From a bacterium (GTDB taxonomy: Bacteria > Bacillota > Clostridia > Oscillospirales > Acutalibacteraceae), in the NCBI GenBank assembly GCA_020627425.1, contig JAHKXX010000006.1, positions 1 to 8,953 of the forward strand: DNA of 8,953 nucleotides, written 5' to 3'. Below are positions 1-6,214 of this stretch, piece after piece. The notes beneath the pieces are model-generated. The model saw nothing but the letters and a program-made list of their open reading frames with translations, made no database searches and had not been told where the DNA came from. Within the stretch, counting starts at the first letter, position 1. Every line of letters begins with the position of its first letter. Made by a program: the position numbers and the translations under genes.

Positions 1-1
1 G

Positions 2-1939
2 TTGTTTGTGGACGAAGCTCACCTATTCAAAAACCTTTTCCTCGCAACGAAAATGCAGAATGTTTCAGGTATTTCCACTTCTTCTGACGTTCAAAAAACG
101 GCTGACCTGTTTATGAAAACAAAGTATATGGATGAAATAACGGGCGGCAAGGGTATTGTATTTGCAACTGGTACCCCTGTCAGCAATACAATGTGTGAGA
201 TCTATAATATGCAGCGTTATCTGCAAATGGACAAACTGCGTGAAATGCACCTTGAACACTTTGACGCTTGGGCTTCAACCTTTGGCGAAAATGTCACGCA
301 GATGGAACTCACTCCCGAAGGCAACAGTTACAGAGCAAAAACAAGATTTTCAAAATTCTTCAATCTGCCTGAGCTTATGGCTATGTTTAAGGAATGTGCA
401 GATATTCAGACAGCAGATACACTCAATCTTCCGGGTATTCCTGAATGTGAGGTACACAATGTAGCTGTTGAGCCGTCAGAGGTACAGAAAGATTTGGTTG
501 ACGCACTTTCCAAAAGAGCAGAAGCAATACATAACAGGCAAGTTGACCCGTCAACAGATAATATGCTGAAAATCACGACAGACGGAAGAAAAATCGGTCT
601 TGACCAAAGGATTATCAATCCTGATCTACCTGATGAGCCGGGCAGTAAAGTCAATACCTGTATCGACAATGTTTTCAGGATATGGACTGACACAGCCGAT
701 ATTCGTGGTACACAGCTTGTTTTCTGCGATTACAGCACACCAAAGGCTGACGGCTCGTTCAATGTCTATGATGACATAAAGCAAAAACTGATCATAAAGG
801 GGGTTCCTGAAGAACAGATAGCATTTATTCACGATGCAACAAATGAAGCAAAAAGAGAAGAACTTTTTTCCAAAGTCAGAAGCGGTAAAATCAGAGTTCT
901 TATCGGCTCAACATCAAAAATGGGAGCCGGCACGAATGTTCAGGACAGACTTGTCGCTTCACACGATCTGGACGCACCATACCGTCCGGCAGATATGGAG
1001 CAAAGGCGCGGCAGAATGGTCAGACAGGGCAACAAAAACGAAAAAGTACATCTTTACCGTTATTGCACAAAAGACACATTCGATGCGTACTTGTTTCAGA
1101 TGTTGGAGCGTAAACAATCTTTTATCAGTCAGATTATGACTTCAAAATCTCCGCAAAGACGATGTGACGATATTGATGAAGCTACTTTGTCCTATGCAGA
1201 AGTTAAGGCACTTTGTGTTGGTGATCCAAGAATAAAGGAAAAAATGGAGCTTGACAATGAGGTCGGAAAACTTCGTTTAGAGAGAAGCAGTCATCAGCAG
1301 GAGCAGTACAGACTTGAAGATATGGCAGAGGATATACGAAGAAAAATCGGTATTCTCGAAGAAAATATCCCGAAAAACCAGAACGACTTTTTGTATATTC
1401 AAAAGCACCCTACCCGATTAGATACAGACGGCAAGAAAATCTTTGAGGGTATCACGCTTAACGGAATACTCTATGCCGACAAAAAAGAGGCTGCCGAAGC
1501 ATTCAGAGATACTTATATGGCAGTTATCCGTCAGGGCGGCGGTCATCGTGATTATGTTCCCGTTGGAGAGTACAGAGGTTTTCAGGTTGCTGTATTGTTT
1601 GACAGTTTTTCTCAGACTTATAAAGCAACTCTTTCAAGAGAGGGCACATATTATCTTGACTTAGGTACAGATAACTTTACAAGAATGGATAATGTACTTG
1701 ATAAGCTGAAAAGTATATGTACTGAGAGGATAGACCGTCTTGCAGACAGAAAGAAAGCACTGGAAGATGTAACACAGCAAATCGGAAAACCTTTTGCAAA
1801 AGAAGCAGAGTTTCAGGCAAAGACAGCCCGTCTTGCCGTCCTCAATGCTGTAATTGATACAGAGGGAAAGAAAAACGAACAGGGCGGCATTACACAAGAC
1901 GATATACCGCCGACACAGAGTAACGGTATAAGGCGATAA
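2..1939 (+). CDS. SNF2/DEAH-type helicase, C-terminal part (5' end outside window)
   Basis: C-terminal 645 codons of a large superfamily 2 helicase; the reading frame is open at the left edge, so the first TTG is an internal Leu codon and not a start. Seen: motif II VDEAHLFKN at residues 3-11, motif III TGTPVSNT at 56-63, and a helicase C-terminal lobe (about 235-375) with motif V GSTSKMGAGTNVQ (302-314) and the arginine-finger motif VI QRRGRMVRQG (334-343). A charged, coiled-coil-like stretch (about 408-455) and a less familiar C-terminal region (about 480-645) follow. This arrangement is known from very large helicases of Firmicutes conjugative elements and phages, often fused to an N-6 DNA methylase upstream; whether a methylase exists here cannot be seen. 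It probably translocates on or remodels element DNA in the cytoplasm before or after transfer. It leads the operon in this window, 18 bases before the LRR gene. Family assignment is secure; the exact role is inferred. Confidence 0.93.
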   Translation: MFVDEAHLFKNLFLATKMQNVSGISTSSDVQKTADLFMKTKYMDEITGGKGIVFATGTPVSNTMCEIYNMQRYLQMDKLREMHLEHFDAWASTFGENVTQMELTPEGNSYRAKTRFSKFFNLPELMAMFKECADIQTADTLNLPGIPECEVHNVAVEPSEVQKDLVDALSKRAEAIHNRQVDPSTDNMLKITTDGRKIGLDQRIINPDLPDEPGSKVNTCIDNVFRIWTDTADIRGTQLVFCDYSTPKADGSFNVYDDIKQKLIIKGVPEEQIAFIHDATNEAKREELFSKVRSGKIRVLIGSTSKMGAGTNVQDRLVASHDLDAPYRPADMEQRRGRMVRQGNKNEKVHLYRYCTKDTFDAYLFQMLERKQSFISQIMTSKSPQRRCDDIDEATLSYAEVKALCVGDPRIKEKMELDNEVGKLRLERSSHQQEQYRLEDMAEDIRRKIGILEENIPKNQNDFLYIQKHPTRLDTDGKKIFEGITLNGILYADKKEAAEAFRDTYMAVIRQGGGHRDYVPVGEYRGFQVAVLFDSFSQTYKATLSREGTYYLDLGTDNFTRMDNVLDKLKSICTERIDRLADRKKALEDVTQQIGKPFAKEAEFQAKTARLAVLNAVIDTEGKKNEQGGITQDDIPPTQSNGIRR

Positions 1940-1941
1940 TG

Positions 1942-1954
1942 AAAGGCAGGTGAT
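1942..1954 (+). promoter_or_regulatory. Ribosome binding site of the LRR gene
   Basis: AAAGGCAGGTGAT differs from the full anti-16S complement AAAGGAGGTGAT only by one inserted C. It lies in the 18-base gap and ends 3 bases before the ATG at 1958, supporting that start. Confidence 0.6.
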
Positions 1955-1957
1955 AAT

Positions 1958-2812
1958 ATGGACGATAATCTTATCGTTGAAGATAACATTCTAAAGGGTT
2001 ACAGAGAATCAGAAATTATTACCGTGGCTGTCCCGGAGGGCATTGTTGCAATAAGCGACAATGCCTTTTCTGATTTTCCGAACCTACACAGTGTTTCGCT
2101 GCCAAAGTCCCTTGTAATAATAGGTGACGGTGCTTTTAAGAATTGTACGTCACTGACAAACATAGACCTGACGAATGTGGGTTCTGTCGGAGCCGAAAGC
2201 TTTTCAGGGTGTACAGCTCTCAATAACGTAGAGTTTGGGAAAAAGATCAAATATCTGCCAAACGCTTTGTTTTTAGGCTGCACAGGTCTTACCGGGATAA
2301 CGCTGCCTGAAAACATCACCTATGTTGGCAGTGAATGCTTCAAGGATTGTACGTCTCTGACAGACATAAGAGTTTGTGGAGTTATGGAGATAGATAATAA
2401 TGCTTTTGAAAACTGTAACAGCCTGTGCAGTATTGCATTGCCGTACAGCCTGTTTCATATTTCGGATAATGCATTTTCGTTTTGTCGGAGCTTGACTGCA
2501 ATAACCGTTAACAATTCACTTGTCGATATAGACGAAACGGCATTTTGTTATAATGTCGATCTTGTTTTTAGGGCTACTCAGAACTCAACTACACAGGGAT
2601 ATGCAGCTGATATGAAATATAAATTTCAGCCGGTAATACTCAACGACGAATACAGGGTGATAACAAATGAGCATTTGGAGATTTTATCTGTATCAGGAAT
2701 AATGTTTCACGCTAAAAAAATGGAGGGTAATACCGGCAAATATATTATCCACTATGACAAAACAGCCGAACAACAGATCATAAGTTTAATCGGAGGAGAT
2801 GATGCTCTTTGA
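1958..2812 (+). CDS. BspA-type leucine-rich repeat protein, apparently cytoplasmic
   Basis: 284 residues. Residues 23-204 form eight tandem LRR_5/BspA-type repeats of 22-23 residues, each with a pattern like I.LP..I..I...AF..C.SLT; Cys recurs before the (T/N/R)SL position in most repeats. Repeats of this class form a solenoid that binds proteins and are usually on secreted or cell-surface proteins. This one has no N-terminal hydrophobic segment, no sorting motif and no transmembrane helix, so it is predicted to stay in the cytoplasm. A region (205-284) with no motif I recognise follows; its start (YAADMKYKFQ) resembles the usual cap after LRR_5 arrays. It sits between the helicase and virD4 and overlaps virD4 by 4 bases, so the two are probably translationally coupled. 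A scaffold or adaptor role near the coupling protein is inference from position. The LRR call is firm; the function is unknown. Confidence 0.93.
   Translation: MDDNLIVEDNILKGYRESEIITVAVPEGIVAISDNAFSDFPNLHSVSLPKSLVIIGDGAFKNCTSLTNIDLTNVGSVGAESFSGCTALNNVEFGKKIKYLPNALFLGCTGLTGITLPENITYVGSECFKDCTSLTDIRVCGVMEIDNNAFENCNSLCSIALPYSLFHISDNAFSFCRSLTAITVNNSLVDIDETAFCYNVDLVFRATQNSTTQGYAADMKYKFQPVILNDEYRVITNEHLEILSVSGIMFHAKKMEGNTGKYIIHYDKTAEQQIISLIGGDDAL
2024..2569 (+). repeat. Eight tandem LRR units with a three-unit super-repeat
   Basis: Protein units at residues 23-45, 46-68, 69-90, 91-113, 114-136, 137-158, 159-181 and 182-204. Units 3 and 6 are the only 22-residue ones, and unit 2 resembles unit 5 most closely, giving a 68-residue (204-base) higher period. 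DNA at 2135-2164 and 2339-2368 matches in 26 of 30 bases, in phase with codons, consistent with block duplication. Confidence 0.8.
2792..2812 (+). promoter_or_regulatory. RBS and TTGA stop-start overlap setting the virD4 start
   Basis: GGAGGAG (2792-2798) precedes TTG at 2809-2811 by 10 bases; the TTG overlaps the TGA stop of the LRR gene (2810-2812). In this frame a TGA at 2800-2802 closes the frame upstream, and the next in-frame ATG is codon 60, beyond the first membrane helix. TTG is therefore the only plausible start. Confidence 0.75.
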
Positions 2813-4833
2813 GCGAAAGCAGAAACAAGCTGCGAGGTAATAGATCCAAAGCACCGGTCATATATACCGGCATTATTTGTATTTTACTCGGGCTTGCATT
2901 TATTTTTTATGCTTCTTATGCCTATTTAGGATATATCAGAATTAATCATATATCCAAACCGGGAGTTCTGACCATAATCAATGCGATGGGTACATTATTC
3001 AAGCCGGAGAGCTTGCAGTTGCCGATAACCCCTGAAGTTATCGGAGAAGTACTTATTATGCAGGTGCGTGATATCTGGTGGGTGTATCTTAGTATTGCCG
3101 TGATCGTTCTTCTTTCTGTAACATCCGGAAAAACTAACGACTATCGAGGAATGGAGCACGGCTCGGCAAGATGGGCTGACAAATATGACGAAAAAAGGTT
3201 TAGTGACTCTACAGGTATTCCGTGCGGTAATAACTTCTACCTGACTGTCAACCGACCCAAAAAACTATTCTTTGAAACCAATAATCTTAATGAGCTTGTT
3301 ATTGGTTCATCGGGTGCCGGTAAATCCTTCAGAAAGATCAAGCCCGACATTATCCAGATGACCGGCAGCTATGTAATTACGGATACGTCAGGAGAGCTAT
3401 ATCGGGATACAGCCGCATTTCTGAAAAGTCACGGCTATATTGTCAAGGTGTTTAACCTTAAAGACATTCAGTATTCAAATACCTACAATCCGTTTGCTTA
3501 TGTCACTAATGAGAACGAATTACTGAATCTTGCTAATCTCTTTATGGAAAGTACCGCCGGAGAAGGCGAAAGAGCGGATTTCTGGACAGGCTCTGCTGAG
3601 AAGCTCCTGTTTACGGTTATGCTTTACTTCTTTCACAGTCCCGATGAAGAAGCTACATTCGGTAACGTTGTTCGTTTGCTGTCAACAATAGAGTTTGACA
3701 AGAAAACAAAAACTATCAGTGAGGACTGCAAAATAGCAAAATGTGTTGCCGAACATCAATTCCGCAGAGGAACGGATGATGCGTTATCAATATATTGGAA
3801 CAGCATTAAGGGACAGCCGGAGGAAACCTTCGGCGGTATTCGTGCAACGGTTGAACAGAGGCTTATGCATTGGGTATTGCCGGATATGGATACTCTGACT
3901 TCCACAGACGAGATGAACTTTGATGATATAGGCGTACACAAAACAGCAATATTTCTTATGCTGCCGACAGCAGACAGCACCTATGCAGCAGTTGCTAATC
4001 TGTTCTACAGTCAGCTCTTTAAACGACTTCGGGATGTTGCCGAAAAGAAATATAATGCCCGACTTCCCTTATTGGTATCCTTTGAACTTGATGAATTTGC
4101 GAATATTGGACGAATTCCGGAATTCAACAAAACACTGTCGGTCGTAAGAAAGTACAACATCCGCATATGTATTGTTCTTCAGGGTTTGTCACAGCTTCGG
4201 GCTATTTATGATAAGCAAACAGAAAATGTAATATCGAACTGTTCTACTCTGACACTCTTAGGAACAGACGATCAGGAAACGACCGAGTATATATCCAAAA
4301 AGATAGGTACAACAACAGTGCGTGACGATACACGCTCCCATAATACAGGTAATCAGGGAGGCGGAACGCAGAGCGAAAGCTATCACGAACGTCCTCTTCT
4401 TAAGCCTGATGAGATCGCGCGTGCATTGGCACCTAAAAGATCAAATAATAATCTCGGCTCCTGTATTGTGTTTGTACAGGGCTTTTCTCCCTTCTTTCTG
4501 ACAAAATATGACATCTCAAAACATAAGCTTTATAACCAGTTAGGCAGTTACAAAGGAGAAAATCAAAAGAACAATTCCGATATTTATGCAGACTACGAGG
4601 AACTGAAAAAACAACACGAAAATAATTATAAACGCTCCAAGAATAAACCGCGCCGTATTTCGGAAGCAGTAGAAAAAGAGAGCAATGATAACAGCACATT
4701 TGAAGAAAAAAAGGAAGAGAGCAACAGGAATAAGCTTCGACAGATTTTCGAGCAGACTTCCGGGACAATGCTTCCCTATAATGACAAGCTGATAGACCCA
4801 CTTAACGATATAGACGAGACAAAGGAGGGATAA
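2809..4833 (+). CDS. virD4: VirD4/TraG-family type IV coupling protein
   Basis: 674 residues; a hexameric membrane ATPase that in this family recruits the relaxase-DNA complex to the conjugation channel. Seen: two N-terminal membrane helices (about 16-40 and 89-106), then the HGSARWA segment (118-124) common before the ATPase core, Walker A GSSGAGKS (166-173), the family segment DTSGELYRD (192-200), Walker B LLVSFELDEFANIG (421-434, acidic D428/E429), and the Gln motif VLQGLSQL (456-463). The last roughly 95 residues (580-674) are highly charged and of low complexity, a likely flexible tail for adaptor or relaxase contacts. Length and order fit Firmicutes VirD4-like proteins of Tn- and CTn-type elements. 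The start is TTG, coupled to the LRR gene; the RBS of the next gene lies inside its last codons. The symbol is given at family level. Family certainty is very high; substrate specificity is unknown. Confidence 0.96.
   Translation: MSESRNKLRGNRSKAPVIYTGIICILLGLAFIFYASYAYLGYIRINHISKPGVLTIINAMGTLFKPESLQLPITPEVIGEVLIMQVRDIWWVYLSIAVIVLLSVTSGKTNDYRGMEHGSARWADKYDEKRFSDSTGIPCGNNFYLTVNRPKKLFFETNNLNELVIGSSGAGKSFRKIKPDIIQMTGSYVITDTSGELYRDTAAFLKSHGYIVKVFNLKDIQYSNTYNPFAYVTNENELLNLANLFMESTAGEGERADFWTGSAEKLLFTVMLYFFHSPDEEATFGNVVRLLSTIEFDKKTKTISEDCKIAKCVAEHQFRRGTDDALSIYWNSIKGQPEETFGGIRATVEQRLMHWVLPDMDTLTSTDEMNFDDIGVHKTAIFLMLPTADSTYAAVANLFYSQLFKRLRDVAEKKYNARLPLLVSFELDEFANIGRIPEFNKTLSVVRKYNIRICIVLQGLSQLRAIYDKQTENVISNCSTLTLLGTDDQETTEYISKKIGTTTVRDDTRSHNTGNQGGGTQSESYHERPLLKPDEIARALAPKRSNNNLGSCIVFVQGFSPFFLTKYDISKHKLYNQLGSYKGENQKNNSDIYADYEELKKQHENNYKRSKNKPRRISEAVEKESNDNSTFEEKKEESNRNKLRQIFEQTSGTMLPYNDKLIDPLNDIDETKEG
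4823..4828 (+). promoter_or_regulatory. RBS of the 273-residue gene, inside the virD4 end
   Basis: AGGAGG lies within the final virD4 codons and 8 bases before the ATG at 4837. Only 3 bases separate the two genes, indicating coupled translation. It favours ATG 4837 over the in-frame ATG at 4846. Confidence 0.75.
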
Positions 4834-4836
4834 GAA

Positions 4837-5658
4837 ATGGAGACGATGGAAGAGCTTACGAGAGAAACAAGACAGCTATTATTATCTGCGGAGAAAGCGT
4901 ATGAATTATTCAGAAAGCTATCCAAACACAATAACGCTGCCGACAAGGCTGTCGATAATGTTATCAGTCAGGCGGTGGACAAAGGAGAACTGTCCTCCTT
5001 TAGCTTTACGGGCAGAATTACTGACCTTTCGTATTTTTCGCAGTCGGATACAATGCCGGTATCGGCTATCAGAGGAATTAAAGATCAGACTGTTAAAGAA
5101 GCCGTCAAGCAAAATTTTGATATGGCTGAACGTCAAGGACTTATAGAGCTTGACGGGGATAATATCAGGATAACAGCAAAAGGCAAAGACTATATCAGTA
5201 AGCCCTATTTTGTACAGGCGGCAAAGGCGGATCAGACAGCAGCATATCAAAAGGCAACTGTTGAAATGGCAAATGCCAACACAGCAGAAAATGAAGTGCA
5301 GATGTGTGTAGCTTTAAGCGGAAACTATACGAATGATTTTACGGTGTTTTACCATACTGACAGTATCGACCTGTCAACGGTGATAAGTCACCCGGACAAA
5401 AAGACCGCGAAGCAGATACTGAGTAATGTCGGCAAGTGGCAGGAGGGAGGTCTTGTTACCGTCAATAACGGGTTCGCGACCATAACAGAGAATGGAAAAG
5501 CAGTACTTCAGTCAGAAGGCTTCAGGCAGGCTGCCGGAACTCCGCTTGCAGAAAAGGCAATAGGCTCTGTCGGTATTCCCGGTAAGATCATTGTTGCAAC
5601 CAAAAAGGCTGCCGCAGTTGTTGCAGAAGCCGTTCAGACGGCAGCGATAACCAGATAA
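4837..5658 (+). CDS. Uncharacterised protein with two winged-helix-like units
   Basis: 273 residues; no family recognised with confidence. No signal peptide and no clear transmembrane helix. An N-terminal helical stretch (about 1-48) precedes two similar units at about 52-129 and 156-233. Their most alike parts both begin GL and end QAA (101-129 and 205-233): 10 of 29 positions are identical without gaps, including I-T, G-K and F.QAA. The pattern helix, GLI/V-strand, ITxxGK turn resembles the helix-plus-wing part of winged-helix domains, so DNA or protein binding is possible. An Ala-rich, mildly hydrophobic tail (about 248-273) could be an amphipathic helix. It is sandwiched between virD4 and the pilin-like gene with a strong RBS, so a transfer-related job (accessory relaxosome factor, adaptor or regulator) is plausible but unproven. 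Codon use resembles the neighbours. The gene is real with high confidence; any function is speculative. Confidence 0.88.
   Translation: METMEELTRETRQLLLSAEKAYELFRKLSKHNNAADKAVDNVISQAVDKGELSSFSFTGRITDLSYFSQSDTMPVSAIRGIKDQTVKEAVKQNFDMAERQGLIELDGDNIRITAKGKDYISKPYFVQAAKADQTAAYQKATVEMANANTAENEVQMCVALSGNYTNDFTVFYHTDSIDLSTVISHPDKKTAKQILSNVGKWQEGGLVTVNNGFATITENGKAVLQSEGFRQAAGTPLAEKAIGSVGIPGKIIVATKKAAAVVAEAVQTAAITR
4990..5535 (+). repeat. Internal protein duplication (two units about 104 residues apart)
   Basis: The segments encoding residues 52-129 (4990-5223) and 156-233 (5302-5535) look like diverged copies of one domain, with best conservation in the GL...IT..GK...F.QAA stretch. Judged by eye; the first half of each unit is weakly similar. 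Confidence 0.5.
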
Positions 5659-5699
5659 GTGAGGGGGTAACTTAAAGGAGGTGATAGACCCAAAACTTA

Positions 5700-5744
5700 A
5701 TGTCCGTCCATAAACTCATACATAAACATAACAAAGGAGATTGA
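5700..5744 (+). CDS. Possible 14-residue leader peptide
   Basis: ATG at 5700 opens a short basic, His-rich frame (MSVHKLIHKHNKGD) that runs through the pilin gene's own SD (5733-5739) and stops at TGA 5742-5744, 5 bases before the pilin-like ATG. That placement would couple its translation to the next gene. The perfect SD at 5674-5685 is upstream but too far for efficient initiation. Chance occurrence is quite possible for an ORF this short. Confidence 0.2.
   Translation: MSVHKLIHKHNKGD
5733..5739 (+). promoter_or_regulatory. RBS of the pilin-like gene
   Basis: AAAGGAG, 10 bases before ATG 5750. It decides between ATG 5750 and an in-frame TTG at 5741, which would sit only one base behind the SD and is therefore unlikely. 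Confidence 0.7.
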
Positions 5745-5749
5745 TCACA

Positions 5750-6148
5750 ATGGCAATCAAAATTATCACCAAAGAAAACGGTGAAGTCATCACCAAGACC
5801 TCAGAACGGGTAAAAAGAGAACGTAAACTGCGCAAATATCAGAAGGTAACAAGTATAGCTGCATTGACTGCGGTCATATTTCTTATGTCTTCAATTACCG
5901 TATTCGCAGATGGTGAAAATACCACTCCTGCCGGTGTCACTACGACTACAATGAGTACGCTTATAAGCATAATAATGTGGGTAGTACGAATCGCCATACT
6001 CGCTGTAGGCGCTATTCCGGGTATTATAAAAACCGTACAGGGACAGGCTGACGAAGATCACCGCAGTCGGAACGCAGGCATAGTCTCTACGATCATAGCC
6101 GGAGCCGGCTTTGCAGCCACCTTCGGAATTGAAGCTCTCATCAAATAA
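5750..6148 (+). CDS. VirB2/TrbC-like small membrane protein (pilin-like)
   Basis: 132 residues from ATG 5750. A strongly basic N-terminus (residues 1-32, many Lys/Arg) is followed by a hydrophobic stretch (36-53) ending in VFA before Asp-Gly, which fits a signal peptide cleaved after A53. The predicted mature part has a Thr-rich start (57-67), a first membrane helix (about 70-93), a short polar loop (94-108, containing QADEDHRSRN) and a second helix (about 109-131). Signal peptide, two helices and a short charged loop are the layout of VirB2/TrbC pilins, and also of the small Maff2-type proteins encoded beside VirB6 genes in Firmicutes elements. Its place between virD4 and the VirB6-like gene agrees. 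It probably forms part of the mating channel or a pilus-like surface structure. It is flanked by an unusual leader and a stem-loop, suggesting expression separate from its neighbours. The family call is by topology and context, not by a diagnostic motif. Confidence 0.85.
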   Translation: MAIKIITKENGEVITKTSERVKRERKLRKYQKVTSIAALTAVIFLMSSITVFADGENTTPAGVTTTTMSTLISIIMWVVRIAILAVGAIPGIIKTVQGQADEDHRSRNAGIVSTIIAGAGFAATFGIEALIK

Positions 6149-6157
6149 TACTTACTC

Positions 6158-6189
6158 ATAGCCTCAGCGCGTCTCAGCTCTGAGGCTAT
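6158..6189 (+). terminator. Stem-loop after the pilin-like gene (weak terminator or RNA processing/stability element)
   Basis: Perfect 10-bp inverted repeat: ATAGCCTCAG at 6158-6167 pairs with CTGAGGCTAT at 6180-6189, with a 12-base loop. The 3' flank is ATCTCTTT rather than a clean T-run, so complete intrinsic termination is doubtful; partial readthrough or 3'-end protection of the pilin transcript fits better. It lies 9 bases after the stop and ends 11 bases before the next RBS. Confidence 0.6.
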
Positions 6190-6200
6190 ATCTCTTTAAC

Positions 6201-6207
6201 AAGGAGG
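6201..6207 (+). promoter_or_regulatory. RBS of the VirB6-like gene
   Basis: AAGGAGG, 7 bases before ATG 6215: near-ideal spacing, and it fixes the start directly before a good signal peptide. Confidence 0.8.
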
Positions 6208-6214
6208 TAGAAAA

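Larger units (their letters stand above)
5659..5749 (+). promoter_or_regulatory. Leader before the pilin-like gene with a full-length SD sequence
   Basis: This 91-base gap is long for the otherwise tight operon. It holds AAAGGAGGTGAT at 5674-5685, a perfect 12-base complement to the usual 3' end of Firmicutes 16S rRNA, yet no start codon lies at normal spacing behind it. The next ATG (5700) is 18 bases after GGAGG, and the GTG at 5681 lies inside the SD itself. AACTTAA occurs twice (5669-5675 and 5694-5700). I see no convincing promoter. Candidates: translational leader, ribosome standby site, or remnant of a lost small gene. Confidence 0.45.

Noticed and set aside
2799..2804. ATGATG just after the GGAGGAG as the virD4 start
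   Set aside because: Both ATGs are in a different frame that ends at a TAA within about 13 codons; only TTG 2809 is in the virD4 frame.
4433..4801. 122-codon frame on the minus strand opposite the virD4 tail
   Set aside because: Opposite a well-supported gene, no RBS-like start context, no recognisable domain.
5621..5649. TTGCAG with a 17-base spacer to CGATAA as a promoter for the pilin-like gene
   Set aside because: The -10 candidate matches TATAAT poorly and the site lies within coding sequence; not enough to call a promoter.
5741..5749. TTG at 5741 as start of the pilin-like gene
   Set aside because: It sits one base behind the AAAGGAG; ATG 5750 has acceptable spacing and gives a normal Lys-rich leader start.
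6158..6200. Classical Rho-independent terminator ending the operon
   Set aside because: The hairpin is strong but the following bases are ATCTCTTT, not a T-run, and a functionally linked gene with its own RBS follows at once. Kept only as a stem-loop with possible partial termination.
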